Shown: positions 43,885 to 51,658 of the stretch, one piece after another | How positions within the stretch are numbered: the first letter of the stretch is position 1 | Layout: each line of letters opens with the position of its first letter | Assembly (NCBI GenBank): GCA_964534765.1 | Contig: CAZHRJ010000001.1 | Span: 1-64,000 of the forward strand | DNA: 64,000 nucleotides | Reading direction: 5' to 3' | Source of the DNA: CAZHRJ01 sp964534765 | GTDB taxonomy: Bacteria; Lindowbacteria; 2-12-FULL-62-27 | Notes under the pieces: model-generated | Seen by the model: only the letters and a program-made list of their open reading frames with translations | Told to the model about the DNA's origin: nothing | Databases searched by the model: none | Program-made: the position numbers and the translations under genes

Positions 43885-44728
43885 AATCCCGTCGAGACAC
43901 TGGTCGGCGGACCATGAGGACATGCTCGAGGAGTCCAGCCACAACCATTATCTCGACGTGGCGTCCCGCAAGAACGCGATCCGGTCTTTGTCGGACCGTC
44001 TGAGCCGGCCCAATGCCGCGTATCTGGAAGCCGGCTGTTCGACGGGCTGGCTTCTGGACGATGTGCGGCGGACATTTCCCGGAATCCGATCGATCGGCGC
44101 GGACGCGATCCTGGCCGGTCTGCGGAAGATCCGCGGCCGAGGCAGCACCGCCGGTGTCCCAAGTGCCGGCGTCTCCGACGCCGGCCGAAGCCGCGATGCG
44201 TGTCTTGCGCAGTTTGATTTGTGCCGGGCGCCGTTTGCTGATCAACGTTTTGACGCCATCAGCTGCGTCAACGTGCTGGAACATATCGAGGAAGACATCC
44301 AGGCGATGCGGGAAATCCGCCGGATGTTGAAACCGGATGGGCGGGCGTTTCTCATGGTTCCCGCGTGTCCCGGTCTGTACGACTATTTCGACGAGGTCCA
44401 CCAGCACGTGAGACGGTATGACCGGACCGAATTTCGAGATAAACTCCGGTTGGCCGGGTTCGACATCGTGCGGGAAAATTACATGGGAACCGTATTGTTC
44501 CCCCCGTTTTTTGTCGTAAAAAAAATCGGCCAGTGGAAGATGAAGGGGAAGAGCCTTGAGGAGAAACGGCATCACGTCATGAAAAATCTCAGTGGCGGCG
44601 GGGCCGGCGGCGGCCCGATCGGGTATCTGGGCGCTCTGGCGATGGCCGTGGATTGGCAACTGGGAAGGTGCTTCAGCCTTCCGTTCGGGATACGGCTGTT
44701 CGCGCTCGTGGAAAGGAGCGGCTCGTGA
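43868..44728 (+). CDS. SAM-dependent methyltransferase with in-frame palindromic insertion
   Basis: Methyltransferase domain protein (286 aa). Motif I is AAYLEAGCSTGWLLDD, followed by SIGADAILAGL. CVNVLEHIEEDIQAM and LKPDGRAFLMVPA are motifs IV-V. Between motif I and motif IV, at about residues 92-107, lies STAGVPSAGVSDAGRSRD, which other methyltransferases lack and which is encoded by palindrome copy B. The tail has a Gly-rich turn (LSGGGAGGGPIG) and a hydrophobic end. It probably acts on a lipid-linked or cell-surface glycan. Confidence 0.85.
   Translation: MPEKVKIPSRHWSADHEDMLEESSHNHYLDVASRKNAIRSLSDRLSRPNAAYLEAGCSTGWLLDDVRRTFPGIRSIGADAILAGLRKIRGRGSTAGVPSAGVSDAGRSRDACLAQFDLCRAPFADQRFDAISCVNVLEHIEEDIQAMREIRRMLKPDGRAFLMVPACPGLYDYFDEVHQHVRRYDRTEFRDKLRLAGFDIVRENYMGTVLFPPFFVVKKIGQWKMKGKSLEEKRHHVMKNLSGGGAGGGPIGYLGALAMAVDWQLGRCFSLPFGIRLFALVERSGS
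44159..44186. repeat. In-frame GC palindrome, copy B (inverted)
   Basis: 28-base element in the opposite orientation to copies A and C, and identical over all 28 bases to the complement of copy C (50820-50847). Here it is translated on the other strand as VPSAGVSDAG. Confidence 0.8.
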
Positions 44729-45684
44729 ACATTATGGTGACCGGCGTGGCCGGGTTTATCGGATCCAACCTTGCCCAGACGTTGATCCAGGCGGGCCATG
44801 TGGTCGTCGGTATTGACAACCTGTCCGCGGGAACACGGGAAAATGTTCCGGCCGGGGTCGATCTGCGTCAGGCCGACATCCGGTCCAAAGAGATTTATCC
44901 GCTTTTTCAAGGCCGGGACGCCGTCTTTCATCTGGCGGCGAAGAATTGTCTGCTGGATTGTCTTCACAATCCGGTCGAAACCGCCGACATCAACGTCGGC
45001 GGCACGGCCAACGTCCTCGAAGCGGCGCGGCTGGCCGGGGTGCGGAAGTTCGTCTATGCCGATTCCTCGGCCGAATACGAGGGAGTCCCGGACCTGCCGT
45101 CGAGGATCGAGCGGATCGACCCGCAGGGCGCGTACGCGGTGAGCAAACGCGGTGGCGCGCTCTTTTGCGAGACGTATCACCGGTATTTCGGATTGAATGT
45201 GACCATCCTCCGGTACTTCAACGTCTACGGGCCGGCCCAGGATTTTCGCCGGGTGATCCCGCCGGTCATGAGCGCGTTTATTTTGAAGATGCTAAAAGGC
45301 GATGCGCCCGTGATCTACGGCACAGGCGAAAAGCGGCGGGATTTTATTTACGTGGACGACGTGAACCGATTCCACCTGCTGGTCCTCAAAGACGCCCGGA
45401 CCAGCGGCCGGACGTACAACGTGGGATCAGGATCGAATTATTCCGTGAACGACATTTTCCGGCTCATCGAGGATATTCTTCAGACCGGCCTAAAACCCAT
45501 CCACCAGGCGCCTCTGCCCAACGACGCCGACGCCACCCTCGCCGACCTCGCTGACTCGCTCACGCTTGGCTGGAAACCGGAAATCGCCATCCGGGAGGGA
45601 TTACGCCTGACCGTGGACTATTTGAAAAGCAAAATTGAAACGGAGGCCCGCCTCGGGGCAGCCGGGCTTGGCCGGACGACATGA
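44725..45684 (+). CDS. NAD-dependent epimerase/dehydratase (GalE-like)
   Basis: Extended SDR (319 aa). TGVAGFIGS binds NAD. FADSSAEYEG-like ADSSAEYEG carries the catalytic Ser region, and Tyr137/Lys141 lie in AYAVSKRGG. LRYFNVYGPAQDF and RRDFIYVDDVNRFH are typical of UDP-glucose/UDP-GlcNAc 4-epimerases. GTG start overlapping the upstream stop (GTGA), with AAGGAG six bases before it; ATG 44734 is an alternative. It overlaps the heptose kinase gene by 4 bases. Confidence 0.9.
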   Translation: MNIMVTGVAGFIGSNLAQTLIQAGHVVVGIDNLSAGTRENVPAGVDLRQADIRSKEIYPLFQGRDAVFHLAAKNCLLDCLHNPVETADINVGGTANVLEAARLAGVRKFVYADSSAEYEGVPDLPSRIERIDPQGAYAVSKRGGALFCETYHRYFGLNVTILRYFNVYGPAQDFRRVIPPVMSAFILKMLKGDAPVIYGTGEKRRDFIYVDDVNRFHLLVLKDARTSGRTYNVGSGSNYSVNDIFRLIEDILQTGLKPIHQAPLPNDADATLADLADSLTLGWKPEIAIREGLRLTVDYLKSKIETEARLGAAGLGRTT

Positions 45685-46709
45685 TCATTACCCGGACCCC
45701 ATTTCGCATCCCGCTGGGCGGCGGCGGGACGGACCTTCCGTCGTTTTACCGGCGGGAGGGCGGGTTTGTATTCAGCGCGGGAATCGATAAATACATGTTC
45801 ATCTGCGTCAACCAGCCGATCGTCGACGATCTCATCCGTCTGAAATATTCCAAAACCGAAATGGTCGGTTCGGTCGGCCAGGTTCAGCACGATCTGGCCC
45901 GGGAGGCGCTTCGACGGGTCGGATTCCGAAATTCCGTCGAGATCGTCTCCATGGCCGACGTCCCGGCGGGCACGGGGCTTGGATCATCCAGCTGTTATCT
46001 GGTCGGCCTCCTGAACGCCCTTCATACCCTCCGGCGGGATTTCGTGTCCCTGAAGGATCTGGCCGAGGAGGCCTGTGCGATTGAGATTCGGACTTTGAAA
46101 AAACCCATCGGCAAACAGGACCAGTACCTCGCGGCATTCGGAGGGCTGACGGTTCTGGACATTTCCAAAACGGGAAAAGTGACGGTCACGCCGGCCAAGG
46201 TCAGCCGTGAAACCGTGGATGACCTCGAAAAACACATGCTGCTCTTCTTCACCGGCACCATGCGAAACGCGCTCGATATCCTGTCCGAACAGAGCCGGGC
46301 GACAGAGAAGCGGGAGAATAAGGTTGTTTCAAGTCTTCAGCGGATCAAGGAAATTGGATTCCGGATCCGGGAGGCGATCGAATCCGGGGACCTCACGCGG
46401 TTTGGACTTCTCATGGACGAGCACTGGCGATACAAGAAAAAACTCTCGACAAAAATTTCCGACAGGCGATTTGACGAGTTGTACGATCTGGCGAAAAAAA
46501 GCGGGGCGCTTGGCGGAAAAATCACGGGCGCCGGCGGCGGCGGGTTTTTCGTGTTTTATTGCGACGGCAAACCCGACCGGCTTCGAAAGGCCATGAGGGA
46601 TCGGGGACTGCGGGAAATGCGATACCGCTTTGATTTCGAGGGGACCAAGGTTATTTCAAATTTTCTCAATTACCGCGTCACCGACGCGCCGGAGGACGCG
46701 CCGCGGTAA
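45681..46709 (+). CDS. hddA: D-glycero-alpha-D-manno-heptose 7-phosphate kinase
   Basis: GHMP-family kinase (342 aa). The N-terminal RTPFRIPLGGGGTDLPSF, ATP loop DVPAGTGLGSSSCYLVGLLNAL and C-terminal KITGAGGGGFFVFYC are the three GHMP motifs and match HddA. It phosphorylates C1 of heptose 7-phosphate in the GDP-heptose route. The last ten residues (VTDAPEDAPR) are encoded by a GC-rich repeat shared with the transaldolase gene and look like an added tail. It heads hddA-hddC-gmhA-gmhB. Confidence 0.92.
   Translation: MIITRTPFRIPLGGGGTDLPSFYRREGGFVFSAGIDKYMFICVNQPIVDDLIRLKYSKTEMVGSVGQVQHDLAREALRRVGFRNSVEIVSMADVPAGTGLGSSSCYLVGLLNALHTLRRDFVSLKDLAEEACAIEIRTLKKPIGKQDQYLAAFGGLTVLDISKTGKVTVTPAKVSRETVDDLEKHMLLFFTGTMRNALDILSEQSRATEKRENKVVSSLQRIKEIGFRIREAIESGDLTRFGLLMDEHWRYKKKLSTKISDRRFDELYDLAKKSGALGGKITGAGGGGFFVFYCDGKPDRLRKAMRDRGLREMRYRFDFEGTKVISNFLNYRVTDAPEDAPR
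46686..46704. repeat. GC-rich short repeat, copy 1 (end of hddA)
   Basis: 19 bases, GCGCCGGAGGACGCGCCGC, identical in sequence and orientation to 62185-62203 inside the transaldolase gene. Here it encodes the extreme C-terminus of HddA. Confidence 0.6.
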
Positions 46710-47419
46710 TGAAAGCCATGGTTCTCGCCGCGGGCAGGGGCACGCGGCTCAAACCCCATACCGACACCATCCCCAAACCCATGATGCCCGTCGCCGGCCG
46801 GCCGCTGCTTGAGCATATTTTTGAGCAAATCCGTGCGGCGGGGATCGCGGACATTGTCGTCAATCTTCACCACCGGCCCGAAGTCATCCAGAATTATTTC
46901 AGGGACGGCGGCCGGCACAACATCCGGCTGACCTATTCATTCGAGCCGGACCTGCTCGGCACTGCGGGAGCGGTTTTGAAGCTAGCGGCGGAGTTTACGG
47001 AGACTTTTCTGGTGTATTACGGCGACAATTACGTCGAATTGGATTTGCCGGACCTGATCCGATCGCATCGACAGTCGAAATCGGATGCGACGATCGCGGT
47101 ATTTTCCTGCGAGGAGCCGCATCGATCCGGGATCGTTCAGGCGGATGACAGCGGCCGGATTTTCAATTTTGTCGAAAAACCCGACCCCGAGATCGATGTC
47201 GGCCGGCTGGCCAACGCCGGCGTCTACGTGCTGGAACCGAAAGTCATCCCGGTCATTCCCGCCGGGCGGGCGGTTGATTTTGGCCGGGACATTTTTCCGG
47301 AACTGATCCGGAATCACTTCTTCCTCCAAGCCTATCCCCTTCGGGCAGCGGTCTACGGCATCGACACGCCGGAGCTTCACGCCAGACTCGTCCGGCATCT
47401 TGCTGAGCGAACCAATTGA
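46709..47419 (+). CDS. hddC: Heptose 1-phosphate guanylyltransferase-like NTP transferase
   Basis: Short nucleotidyltransferase (236 aa). MVLAAGRGTRLKPHTDTIPK carries the pyrophosphorylase signature. YYGDNYVELDL has the metal-binding Asp, and FVEKPDPEIDVGRLANAGVYVL is a standard block. The sequence resembles the HddC/mannose-1-phosphate guanylyltransferase group. Position between hddA and gmhA makes D-glycero-D-manno-heptose 1-phosphate the likely substrate and GTP the likely donor. It starts on the last base of the hddA stop codon (TAATG). Confidence 0.88.
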   Translation: MKAMVLAAGRGTRLKPHTDTIPKPMMPVAGRPLLEHIFEQIRAAGIADIVVNLHHRPEVIQNYFRDGGRHNIRLTYSFEPDLLGTAGAVLKLAAEFTETFLVYYGDNYVELDLPDLIRSHRQSKSDATIAVFSCEEPHRSGIVQADDSGRIFNFVEKPDPEIDVGRLANAGVYVLEPKVIPVIPAGRAVDFGRDIFPELIRNHFFLQAYPLRAAVYGIDTPELHARLVRHLAERTN

Positions 47420-47453
47420 AATACCGGCGGGGGATGGCTATTCTTCAAGGGAC

Positions 47454-48053
47454 ATGAAAAACAGGGAGTATATCGAATCCTATTTGGCGGGGATCAAACA
47501 GATTTCCGAAGAGATCAGCCGGGAGGACATTGACCGGGTGATCGAGTCGCTGTACGAGGCGTGGGCCGGTGGCCGACGAATCTTTATTTTCGGAAACGGC
47601 GGGTCGGCCGGGACCGCGTCGCATTTCGCGGCCGACCTCAACAAGTGCACGTCGATCGAGGGGAAGAGACGGATCAAGGTCATGAGCCTGGTGGACAGCG
47701 TTCCGTGGGTGAGCGCTCTCACCAACGACGACGGCTGGGACAATGTCTATGTGGAACAGATGAAAAATTTTTTCGAGACCGGAGACGTGGCGCTGGCCCT
47801 GAGCGTCCATGGGGGTTCGGGCAAGGACAAGGCGGGGTTGTGGTCCCAGAACCTCCTGAAGGCCCTGCAGTACGCGCAAAGCAGGGGCGGCAAGGCGCTG
47901 GGATTTTCCGGATTCGACGGCGGCGCGATGAAAGAGATGGCGGACGTCTGCGTTGTGGTTCCCTACAACACAACACCCCATGTGGAGTCGTTCCACGTCG
48001 TCCTGCACCATCTGGTGACGTTTCGCCTGGCCGAGCGCATTCGATGTACTTAG
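47454..48053 (+). CDS. gmhA: D-sedoheptulose 7-phosphate isomerase
   Basis: SIS-domain isomerase (199 aa) converting sedoheptulose 7-phosphate to D-glycero-D-manno-heptose 7-phosphate. RIFIFGNGGSAGTASHFAADLNK is the phosphosugar-binding loop. LALSVHGGSGKDKAGLW and VVVPYNTTPHVESFHVVLHHL, with the catalytic His region, follow. ATG 47454 with AAGGGA just upstream gives the normal family length; an earlier TTG would add 18 atypical residues. The TAG stop spans the left junction of a MITE-like element. Confidence 0.92.
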   Translation: MKNREYIESYLAGIKQISEEISREDIDRVIESLYEAWAGGRRIFIFGNGGSAGTASHFAADLNKCTSIEGKRRIKVMSLVDSVPWVSALTNDDGWDNVYVEQMKNFFETGDVALALSVHGGSGKDKAGLWSQNLLKALQYAQSRGGKALGFSGFDGGAMKEMADVCVVVPYNTTPHVESFHVVLHHLVTFRLAERIRCT

Positions 48054-48111
48054 AGCCTGTAACAAAATGACAAATAGGTTCCCGCCCCGCCGGCCATTTT
48101 GATACAGGCTC
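48053..48111. mobile_element. 59-bp MITE-like insertion between gmhA and gmhB
   Basis: Terminal inverted repeats GAGCCTGTAACAAAATG (48053-48069) and its complement CATTTTGATACAGGCTC (48095-48111) match at 16 of 17 positions. The element is flanked by direct TTA repeats (48050-48052 and 48112-48114), consistent with a 3-base target duplication. The short GC-rich interior has no coding capacity. The end sequence and TTA target recall IS5-group elements (inference). The right repeat contains the TTG start codon of gmhB. Confidence 0.7.
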
Positions 48112-48671
48112 TTAGCCGCCGCGCCGTTTTTCTTGATCGGGACGGAGTCATCAATAAGGTCGAACTGGGCCCGGACGGCAGACCCATGACGCTGACGACG
48201 CCGGAGGAATTTGAATTCATGCCCGGCGTTGAAGAGGCCCTCCGGCATCTCCACGACACGGGGCTATTGATCTTTGTGGTCACCAATCAGCCCGATGTGG
48301 CACGCGGCAAACTCGATCCTCTCCAGCTTCGACGAATCCATGACCGCCTCGCCGGCGGGTTTCCGTTTGACGGCATCTATACCTGTTTGCACGACGATCC
48401 GGACAACTGCGACTGCCGGAAGCCCAAACCGGGGCTCATCCTGCGCGCGGCGCGCGAATTCGATATCGATCCCGCGCGAGGATTCATGGTCGGAGACCAC
48501 CAGCGGGACGTCGGCGCCGGCCGAAACGCCGGATGCGCGACGATTTTGATCCGGCGGCCCTACAGCGGCGACTCGGCCGGCGGCGCGCAGCCCGATTACA
48601 TCGTGCGGGACCTTCCGGATGCGGCGGAGACGATCATCCGATTGTGCCGGCCGGAACCGAAGGGATCGTAG
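48099..48671 (+). CDS. gmhB: D-glycero-D-manno-heptose 1,7-bisphosphate 7-phosphatase
   Basis: HAD-family phosphatase (190 aa). AVFLDRDGVIN holds catalytic Asp13 and Asp15. VVTNQPDVARG is motif II, and CLHDDPDNCDCRKPKPG holds the zinc-binding His/Cys cluster characteristic of GmhB. FMVGDHQRDVGAGRNAG is motif IV. The only usable start is a TTG inside the terminal repeat of the MITE-like element; no ATG, GTG or TTG is available in this frame closer to the catalytic motif. The first six residues (MIQALS) are therefore encoded by or next to the insertion. Confidence 0.92.
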   Translation: MIQALSRRAVFLDRDGVINKVELGPDGRPMTLTTPEEFEFMPGVEEALRHLHDTGLLIFVVTNQPDVARGKLDPLQLRRIHDRLAGGFPFDGIYTCLHDDPDNCDCRKPKPGLILRAAREFDIDPARGFMVGDHQRDVGAGRNAGCATILIRRPYSGDSAGGAQPDYIVRDLPDAAETIIRLCRPEPKGS

Positions 48672-48674
48672 GCC

Positions 48675-49352
48675 GTGGTTGATTTGAACCGCTACAAATT
48701 CTTCATCGGAAAACAACTCTTCGCGCGCCAGTTTCGGCGGGTTGTGCCGCGCCTCCGATGCCCCATCCTCGATGTCGGATCGGGATCAGGCCCGTTTCGG
48801 CGGCATATGCCGGCCGGGCGGATCCTCTCCATGGACATCGACATGAGACTGCGGCCGGCAATTGTGGCGAACGCCCGGCAAATGCCGTTTGAAACGGGCG
48901 CCTTTCAGAGCGTCATCTGCACCGAGGTCCTCGAACACGTTCCCCAGCCGGATCAGTGTCTTCAGGAAATCCGGCGGGTGTTGGCGCCGGGTGGAATTCT
49001 GTATCTGACGGTTCCCATGCTGTGGCCGCTGCATTACGAGCCGCACGATTACTACCGGTATACCCGGCACGGCATTCGATACCTTCTCGAAACCGCCGGA
49101 TTTGAGCTGATGGAGACGAACCCGATCGGCGGACTTTTTTCGTTTCTGTGCATGCGCGTGGGGGAAAAGGGATTCAATCTTGTTCACAAACTCGCCTTTT
49201 TCCTTCCCAAACCATGCCGGCATTTCTGGAGCGTCCCGCTGACGCTCCCGATTTTTTTTGCGCTGTATCTTCTGTCATTCCTGTTTGACCCGCTCATGAA
49301 AAAGGATGTTTTTGCCTGGGCGGTTCTGGCAAGAAGCGGCCGGACAGGGTAA
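48675..49352 (+). CDS. SAM-dependent methyltransferase
   Basis: Methyltransferase_11-type protein (225 aa). PILDVGSGSGPFRRHM is motif I, then SMDIDMRL, ICTEVLEHVPQPDQCL and LAPGGILYLTVPM. EPHDYYRYTRHGIRYLLETAGF is a block common in glycan or lipid methyltransferases, with a hydrophobic C-terminal segment (VPLTLPIFFALYLLSFLF). GTG start, three bases after the gmhB stop, so it is in the heptose operon. It may O-methylate the heptose or the finished glycan (inference). Confidence 0.87.
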   Translation: MVDLNRYKFFIGKQLFARQFRRVVPRLRCPILDVGSGSGPFRRHMPAGRILSMDIDMRLRPAIVANARQMPFETGAFQSVICTEVLEHVPQPDQCLQEIRRVLAPGGILYLTVPMLWPLHYEPHDYYRYTRHGIRYLLETAGFELMETNPIGGLFSFLCMRVGEKGFNLVHKLAFFLPKPCRHFWSVPLTLPIFFALYLLSFLFDPLMKKDVFAWAVLARSGRTG

Positions 49353-49355
49353 TCC

Positions 49356-50468
49356 ATGCGAATTTGCTTTTACACCTTTTCCTTTTTCCCGACGATCGGC
49401 GGATCGGAGATCATCCTCCACGGTCTTGCGGACAGTCTGACCCGGCGGGGGCATACGGTCGTGGTGTGGGCGCCGTTTGTCCGGGGAAAAAACAATCACA
49501 TCGACACGGTCTACCGGTTGAGACGATACAGCCGCCCGATATCCAAACGCATCGGCGTCCGGCAGACCGTTCCGTGGCTCCTCTTGGAATTCGCCCGCAC
49601 CCGGTATAACGTCCTCCATTGCCACGGCGCCTATCCGGCCGCCTATGTCGGCGCGGCGGTCAAATGGATGATCAAGGTGCCGATGGTTGTCCGGCCGCAC
49701 GGATCGGACATTCTTCAAGGGGAATGGATCCGTCAAAATCCCAGATTGGAACGGCGGATGACTCAGTCGCTCCAAAAGGCCGACCGGATTGTGGCTCAGG
49801 GACAGTCTTTGAAATCGGAGCTGCTCAGACTCGGCCTTCCGGACACCCGCGTCGAAATCATTCACAACGGCGTCCAAAGATCCCCAGTCCGGCCGGTGGC
49901 GCCCGCGGCATCGACGCGCGAGCCGCCCTACGTATTGTCCCTGGGAAGCCTGAGCCAGAAGAAGGGATATGATCTGCTGCTCAGGGCATTTTATGACATC
50001 GCGACGGACATCCCGGACATCCGGCTGGTCATCGCGGGCGGCGGGTCGCGATATTTGGAACTGATGGATTTGACCATCAAACTCTCCCTTGAAAATCGTG
50101 TCCGGTGGATGGGCGAAGTCAGCGGCGAGAGAAAACAGCAGCTTCTGGAGGGCGCGCTGGCCTACGTGTGCCCGTCCAGACGGGAACCGTTTTCGAACGC
50201 GCTACTCGAGGCGATGGCGGCCGGCCTGCCGATTGTGGCCACCCGTGTGGGCGGCAATGCCGAGATGCTGGAGGACGATCGGTCCGCCATCCTGGTGCCG
50301 CCGGAAGATCCCCTCCTGCTGGCCGGCGCCATCCGGCGGGTCATCCAGGACAAGCCGCTGCGGGACAGGCTGGGTGAAGAATCCTACCGTCGGTCGGAAC
50401 TGTTTGACTGGGATCGGATGGTGACGCAGTATGAAGATCTGTATCGACGGGTGAGCGGGAAAAATTGA
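49356..50468 (+). CDS. Family 4 glycosyltransferase
   Basis: GT-B glycosyltransferase (370 aa). FFPTIGGSEIILHGLADSL is the N-terminal glycine loop, VVRPHGSDI the acceptor region and VLSLGSLSQKKGYDLLLRAF the inter-domain start. CPSRREPFSNALLEAMAAGLPIVATRVGGNAE carries the E-x7-E donor motif. Three bases after the methyltransferase gene and overlapping the GT9 gene by 4 bases, it belongs to the heptose operon. Confidence 0.93.
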   Translation: MRICFYTFSFFPTIGGSEIILHGLADSLTRRGHTVVVWAPFVRGKNNHIDTVYRLRRYSRPISKRIGVRQTVPWLLLEFARTRYNVLHCHGAYPAAYVGAAVKWMIKVPMVVRPHGSDILQGEWIRQNPRLERRMTQSLQKADRIVAQGQSLKSELLRLGLPDTRVEIIHNGVQRSPVRPVAPAASTREPPYVLSLGSLSQKKGYDLLLRAFYDIATDIPDIRLVIAGGGSRYLELMDLTIKLSLENRVRWMGEVSGERKQQLLEGALAYVCPSRREPFSNALLEAMAAGLPIVATRVGGNAEMLEDDRSAILVPPEDPLLLAGAIRRVIQDKPLRDRLGEESYRRSELFDWDRMVTQYEDLYRRVSGKN

Positions 50469-51658
50469 AAGACCTGATTGGCCTGTTTCTCAAAAGACCT
50501 TTCACGGCATTTCTGGTCTGGCTGTTTCGATTCTATTCCCATTTTCGGCCCCGGCCCGCGCCGGATTCTTTGGCGTCGGACCTCCGGTCGAGCGCGTCAT
50601 CCATTCTCATCTTCAGCACCGCGGGCATCGGCGACACTCTGTCCGACACGCCCGCGATCCGGGCGGTCAAGGAAAGTTTTCCAATGGCCCGGGTGACGGT
50701 GGTGGTTCATGAGAAACGCAAAGACCTTCTGGCGGCGAATCCCTGGATCGACCGGTTGATTCCCCACCGGAAAAATCCATTCCGCTTTTTTAAAACGCTC
50801 CGCGCGGTCCAGTCCGACCGGCCGGCGTCGGAGACGCCGGCACTTGGAGCGCCGGAGGCGCTGATCCGGCCGAGAGTGGCAATCGTTCTGAGAGCCAACG
50901 ATCCGGACATCTGGCCGCTGGCCTATCTTTCGGGAGCGCCTGCGGTTGTCAGCCGGCGGGAGAGCACGGTGTTTCCTTTTCTGGTAAACGTCCCGGTCGA
51001 TGTCCCCGACTGGCCGAACCTTCCGGGCGTGCTTCAAACGCTGGCCGTGGTTAAAGCCATCGGAGCGCAGGCGAGCGACTGCCGGATCGTCTACAGGGTC
51101 ACGGAGGATGACCGGCGGGAGTTTCAAAAAACATGGTCCGGGCCGACTGACCATCTGGTGGCCGTGCAGATTCATCACAGCCCGCGCCTGGCATTCCGGG
51201 ATTGGCCGGCATCTTCGTTCGTTGCCCTTTGCGAAAAAATACTGGCCGCCTGGCCACGCCTTTCCATCTGTCTGACCGGCGGACCGGCCGACATCAACAA
51301 AGCCCGGCGGATCACCGAGGCGGTTTCTTTGCGCGACGATTGCCCGCGGCTGATCAACGTCGCCGGAAAACTCACGCTTCGCCAGACCGCGGTGTTGCTG
51401 GAGCGGTCCACCGTTTTCATCACAACCGACACCGGGCTCATGCATCTGGGATTCGCTCTCCAGATTCCCACACTGGCCATGCTTCATCCCTATAACGCCG
51501 GCCGGGTCGGCCCATACGGATACGGCGCGATGCACACCGCCTGCGTCATGGCCGGCCCACCGGCCGACGGCGCGGGAAATTTGAGGCCCCTCTCGGAGTT
51601 GTCCTGCGAAACGGTGTTTGAAGCGTTTAAGGATCTGTATGTGCGGCATATTCGGTAA
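50465..51658 (+). CDS. Family 9 (heptosyltransferase-type) glycosyltransferase
   Basis: GT9 enzyme (397 aa), the ADP-heptose LPS heptosyltransferase family. ILIFSTAGIGDTLSDTPAIRAVK is the N-terminal signature, and FITTDTGLMHLGFALQIPTLAM the C-terminal donor-site block. At about residues 118-137 there is DRPASETPALGAPEALIRP, encoded by palindrome copy C and absent from other GT9 proteins; it lies just before the strand VAIVLRAND. Start TTG overlapping the upstream stop (TTGA). Position beside GDP-heptose genes suggests heptose transfer, though the usual donor of the family is ADP-heptose. Confidence 0.88.
   Translation: MKDLIGLFLKRPFTAFLVWLFRFYSHFRPRPAPDSLASDLRSSASSILIFSTAGIGDTLSDTPAIRAVKESFPMARVTVVVHEKRKDLLAANPWIDRLIPHRKNPFRFFKTLRAVQSDRPASETPALGAPEALIRPRVAIVLRANDPDIWPLAYLSGAPAVVSRRESTVFPFLVNVPVDVPDWPNLPGVLQTLAVVKAIGAQASDCRIVYRVTEDDRREFQKTWSGPTDHLVAVQIHHSPRLAFRDWPASSFVALCEKILAAWPRLSICLTGGPADINKARRITEAVSLRDDCPRLINVAGKLTLRQTAVLLERSTVFITTDTGLMHLGFALQIPTLAMLHPYNAGRVGPYGYGAMHTACVMAGPPADGAGNLRPLSELSCETVFEAFKDLYVRHIR
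50820..50847. repeat. In-frame GC palindrome, copy C
   Basis: 28-base element with 9-bp perfect arms GCCGGCGTC/GACGCCGGC around a GGA loop, then CACTTGG. Identical over 28 bases to the complement of copy B. Translated here as RPASETPALG, in the same frame as copy A. Confidence 0.8.
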
